From Schoenoplectus triqueter (lineage: Eukaryota > Streptophyta > Magnoliopsida > Poales > Cyperaceae), in contig CAXKVV010002100.1 of assembly GCA_964058805.1 (NCBI GenBank), positions 1 through 34,911 on the forward strand: DNA of 34,911 nt. The letters are read 5' to 3'. Shown here in pieces: positions 32,341-34,911 of the stretch (position 1 is its first letter; each line of letters begins with the position of its first letter). The notes beneath the pieces were generated by a model. It was given only the letters and a program-made list of their open reading frames with translations, was not told where the DNA came from and did no database searches. The position numbers and the translations under genes were made by a program.

Positions 32341-32379
32341 GCGGGCAGCGGGCAGCGGGCAGCGGGCCGCGGGGCAGGG
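32341..32379. repeat. GCGGGCA heptamer tandem repeat
   Basis: GCGGGCA repeated three times and then degenerating to GCGGGCCGCGGGGCAG, in an otherwise AT-rich area. Confidence 0.88.
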
Positions 32380-33622
32380 TAAGGCCCGACAGCTGTGACG
32401 CATTTATGAGATATGCACAGCACGACCGCGTTTGAAGTCTCACATCACCGTTTGTTTAAATTTGAACGGCCGAAATTGTTTCGGGGAATGGAGCGCAAAG
32501 CGCATCAAACCCTAATAATAAATACATGTACGGGGCCGGGCGAGAGCATCTCTGGATTAAACACTGTCCCATGTCACTGATCGGATGGCCCCACGCCCCA
32601 CGCCCCCACCCCACCAGCAACCCAAACAGGTCATCAAATAATACAAGGACTTGTGAGATGTGTCATGCGTTGTTCTAGGAAGCTGGAACAAAGAACCTGA
32701 TTCCCTCAAGTCCTGACTCCTCAGCTCTTCTTCTCTCGCAATAAATACCTCCAATTTATGTTCAAGTTGCATAATTGAGTGTATTCCAGGAATAGAGAAA
32801 GAGTCGATAATAATTCTAACTCAGCCCTGTAAGGATTTGATCTCTAAATCTCTACAGACTACAATGGAGGACAATATCACTACTTGCTTGTCGGGATTAC
32901 CAAAGTAGCTCGGATAAATCGGAGGAGAATATATATTAATATTATATAATTTGTTTGGATGCGGCCGTGTGGGTACCAACTAATGCCCATTAATGGTTCA
33001 ATCTCCAATGGTCCAATGGTGACTGGTCTAACTCTAATGCATAGCAGAGGACAGCCGAAACAGCAAACAGCACGTAACTGTCTTTTCATCCTACAATTTT
33101 GACCCGGAAGTGGAACTGCCTTTTGTGAGTTGAGTTGTGACAAGGCTCGTACGTTCATGCACAAATTTATTTTTTTAAAACTTAATGCGATTACTTAACG
33201 ACCTAAAACTAAAATTAAGATATACAAATATGTCTATAATTTCTATCGTACCCGACTTCAACAGCTTTTGAGTCATGTACAATCCACTATGACTGAAACC
33301 ACCATATCTTATTGCAGTTGCACCATGCATTGAATGAACAACTACAACAACAATAAGAAAAAGTATATTAATATAGTATACGACGGTCTTCTTTGAAGCA
33401 GGTATATCTAACCATCTATTTCATAACCGGAATTAGCTTAAAAAACACCCATTCATTAATTCAAAGAAAAAGTAAGCAGTATAAAACACGAGTACGGAGT
33501 ACATTTTCTCCATTAATCGTATATTTTAGGATCCATGTTGCTCAAAGAGAACTATTTTACCAAAATAATCATCAATTCTTGTAATGATACCCGGACTTCC
33601 ATCCCATCTATCAGACTTTGAC
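32380..33622. other. Intergenic, locally GC-richer, no gene seen
   Basis: 32400-32780 is richer in G+C and has CCCCACGCCCCACGCCCCCA, but no open frame with recognisable domains. Minus-strand frames 32557-32772 and 32880-33164 match no family known to me. Confidence 0.4.
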
Positions 33623-34598
33623 GGTGACTTTTGTATTTAATTATCTAAATAATTTTAATTTTAATAATGACAGTGATAAAATCAAAATTTGAAAAATATG
33701 AATGACAATGCGTCACAGGTAGTAGCGCATTGCAAATGCGTCGCTAAGATTGACGCGTTTTCACTCTCATTGGCATATTTCCTATTTTTTTATCTTCACC
33801 GATTAAATGCTTAAAATTTTGAAATGTGGAACTAGCGTCCAACGTCACTCTGTGTGGCGTTGATTGCATTTTTTAGAAAAAAGTTAACTAAAAATAAAAA
33901 AATGAAAAGACGTCACTAATAATAGCGTCTTTATAAAAGCGTCGCTGTCAGTGGCACGTTGCTATTCATATTTTTAAAAATTTAATTTTATCACTCTTAT
34001 TATTAAAACTAGCAATATAGCCTCACGTTGCAGCGGACTCTTTTCTTTAAACACGAAAGTATTATAAGATAAAAATATTCACATTTAACTAATAATAAAT
34101 TATAAATTCACCAAATTATAGAGAAAATCTATAATAAAAATTATATTTAATCTTGGATGAGATTTTCTGCACAATATGAGTTAATGATTCATGGTGTTTA
34201 TGGTAAATAAAAAAGTGAGTTATTCCAGCATATATTATCACCATTAATTTATTACCAAACATGTACAAGGTTGCTAATCATAGCATACTTTAAGACTTAA
34301 ATCAATTTTTTTATATTATAACATAAATAGAAAGATATTGAGTATTCTAATTTGAAAATCATGTGGATAAATGGAAATAATAGTATAGATGGGAAGGAAA
34401 TGAAGAGAAAGAAGGATCAATGGACACAATTAAATGCGTTCGATCAACCAAAAATAGATATTATCCGTTTAATTAAGGCATAAAATGAGTATAATAAAAA
34501 AATACCATGACAAAAAATGAACCCTCCAATTTTTACCTGCTTTACATAATAGTATAAATAAATTAGAATTATTTAGATAATTAAATACAAAATTCACT
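33623..34598. mobile_element. Foldback/MITE-like element, family B, copy 2, split by a Helitron
   Basis: Left end GGTGACTTTTGTATTTAATT, then ATCTAAATAATTTTAATTTT; right end reverse-complemented AGTGAATTTTGTATTTAATT, then ATCTAAATAATTCTAATTT. The interior has GATAAAAT, GCGTC/GACGC motifs and TTTATCACTCTTATTATTAA, aligning with 701-1126. The element is interrupted after TATTAAAA (34008) and resumes at 34559, with a minus-strand Helitron between. Confidence 0.8.
34009..34558 (-). mobile_element. Short non-autonomous Helitron, family A, copy 3 (nested)
   Basis: On the minus strand it begins TTTATACTATTATGTAAAGC (first bases TT where TC is expected, a probable mutation) and ends CTGCAACGTGAGGCTATATTGCTAG-like, in two blocks matching the 12696-13114 ends. 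It also shares the GACGGATAAT-like block (here AACGGATAAT), GGTTGATCGAACGCA, AATGGTGATAATATATG and CTCATATTGTGCA..AATCTCATCC. Flanked by A and T as expected. No coding capacity. Confidence 0.8.
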
Positions 34599-34911
34599 GA
34601 TACTTTGATCACTCCATGTGACGGGATCACGAAAAAGCCAGAGACATTAATTAGTTTATTCTTTACAAATCTTAACCAGTATTTATTTCTGTTGAAATGA
34701 ACTCGGCAAGATCTCAACATAGATCACAAGTAATATGTCGAAAATTTCATGTTATGAATATTTTTTTCCTTTCAATAGTAAATTTGTTTTTCTTTTAAAA
34801 AATTAATGGTAGCTCCAGTATTTGTTAATTTCAAATTAATTTTTCGTTATTTGGGATGAGATCACATCACTGGTGTCGTGGACATGCTGTTCTTATTGTT
34901 CTTAAGAGTAA
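34599..34911. other. Right edge, no gene seen
   Basis: AT-rich sequence with no recognised feature; the minus frame at 34469-34720 straddles element ends and has no family match. Confidence 0.5.

Noticed and set aside
25969..34558. A single large Helitron having captured the LINE and MIR166
   Set aside because: The only other family A end in this area (34009) is on the opposite strand and belongs to a complete nested copy; no matching 3' end was found on the plus strand.
1..34911. CRISPR arrays, bacterial operons, tRNA or rRNA genes
   Set aside because: None seen; the window is plant nuclear DNA and its repeats are transposon or microsatellite derived.

Overview
The window is nuclear DNA of a flowering plant. 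It carries a mitochondrial-type HSP70 last exon, a spliced plant methionine gamma-lyase gene with canonical GT..AG introns, a MIR166 precursor, and many plant-type transposons (Helitron, CACTA, hAT, MULE-like, L1-type LINE, LTR, microsatellite-flanked foldback elements). It is AT-rich with long simple repeats. The species cannot be fixed from sequence alone. Only three loci look functional: the 3' end of an mtHSC70 gene (2-310, +), a complete methionine gamma-lyase gene MGL (exons 4161-4648, 4798-5096, 6567-7153, +), and a MIR166 hairpin (about 31031-31180, -).

Layout. 1-700: mtHSC70 end and 3' flank. 701-3960: intergenic, with a foldback element and a Helitron-like element. 4000-7153: MGL with its TATA box; intron 2 holds a near-perfect 405-bp foldback element inside an (AT)n run. 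7459-7702: decayed antisense remnant of a pyridoxal reductase (PLR1-type aldo/keto reductase) gene. 7918-10080: MULE-like MITE, Helitron-like element, 63-bp tandem duplication and a 440-bp ATT-type array. 10540-12301: a second, dead copy of the same pair, namely an MGL pseudogene (exon 1 joined to a piece of exon 3) and a convergent PLR1 pseudogene with recognisable exons. 12696-17376: a short Helitron, two copies of an unclassified dispersed repeat and three more foldback elements flanked by (TA)n. 17439-22893: a non-autonomous hAT element (8-bp target duplication CTCCCAAA) split by a 4.87-kb LTR-like block (TG..CA, 5-bp duplication ATAAA), read as a solo LTR. 23890-25022: non-autonomous CACTA element. 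25190-25740: GGGTC-rich tract. 25969-29092: a 5' Helitron end abutting a 5'-truncated dead LINE. 29093-31340: MIR166 locus on the minus strand. 31340-33620: intergenic. 33623-34598: a foldback element split by a minus-strand Helitron.

How the parts relate. MGL uses pyridoxal phosphate, and PLR1 acts on the same vitamin (pyridoxal to pyridoxine). The MGL/PLR1 convergent pair occurs twice, so an ancestral block was duplicated and then decayed asymmetrically: in the left copy MGL survived and PLR1 eroded; in the right copy MGL collapsed and PLR1 decayed more slowly. Everything else is mainly a layered record of transposition, with several nested insertions that can be dated relative to one another.
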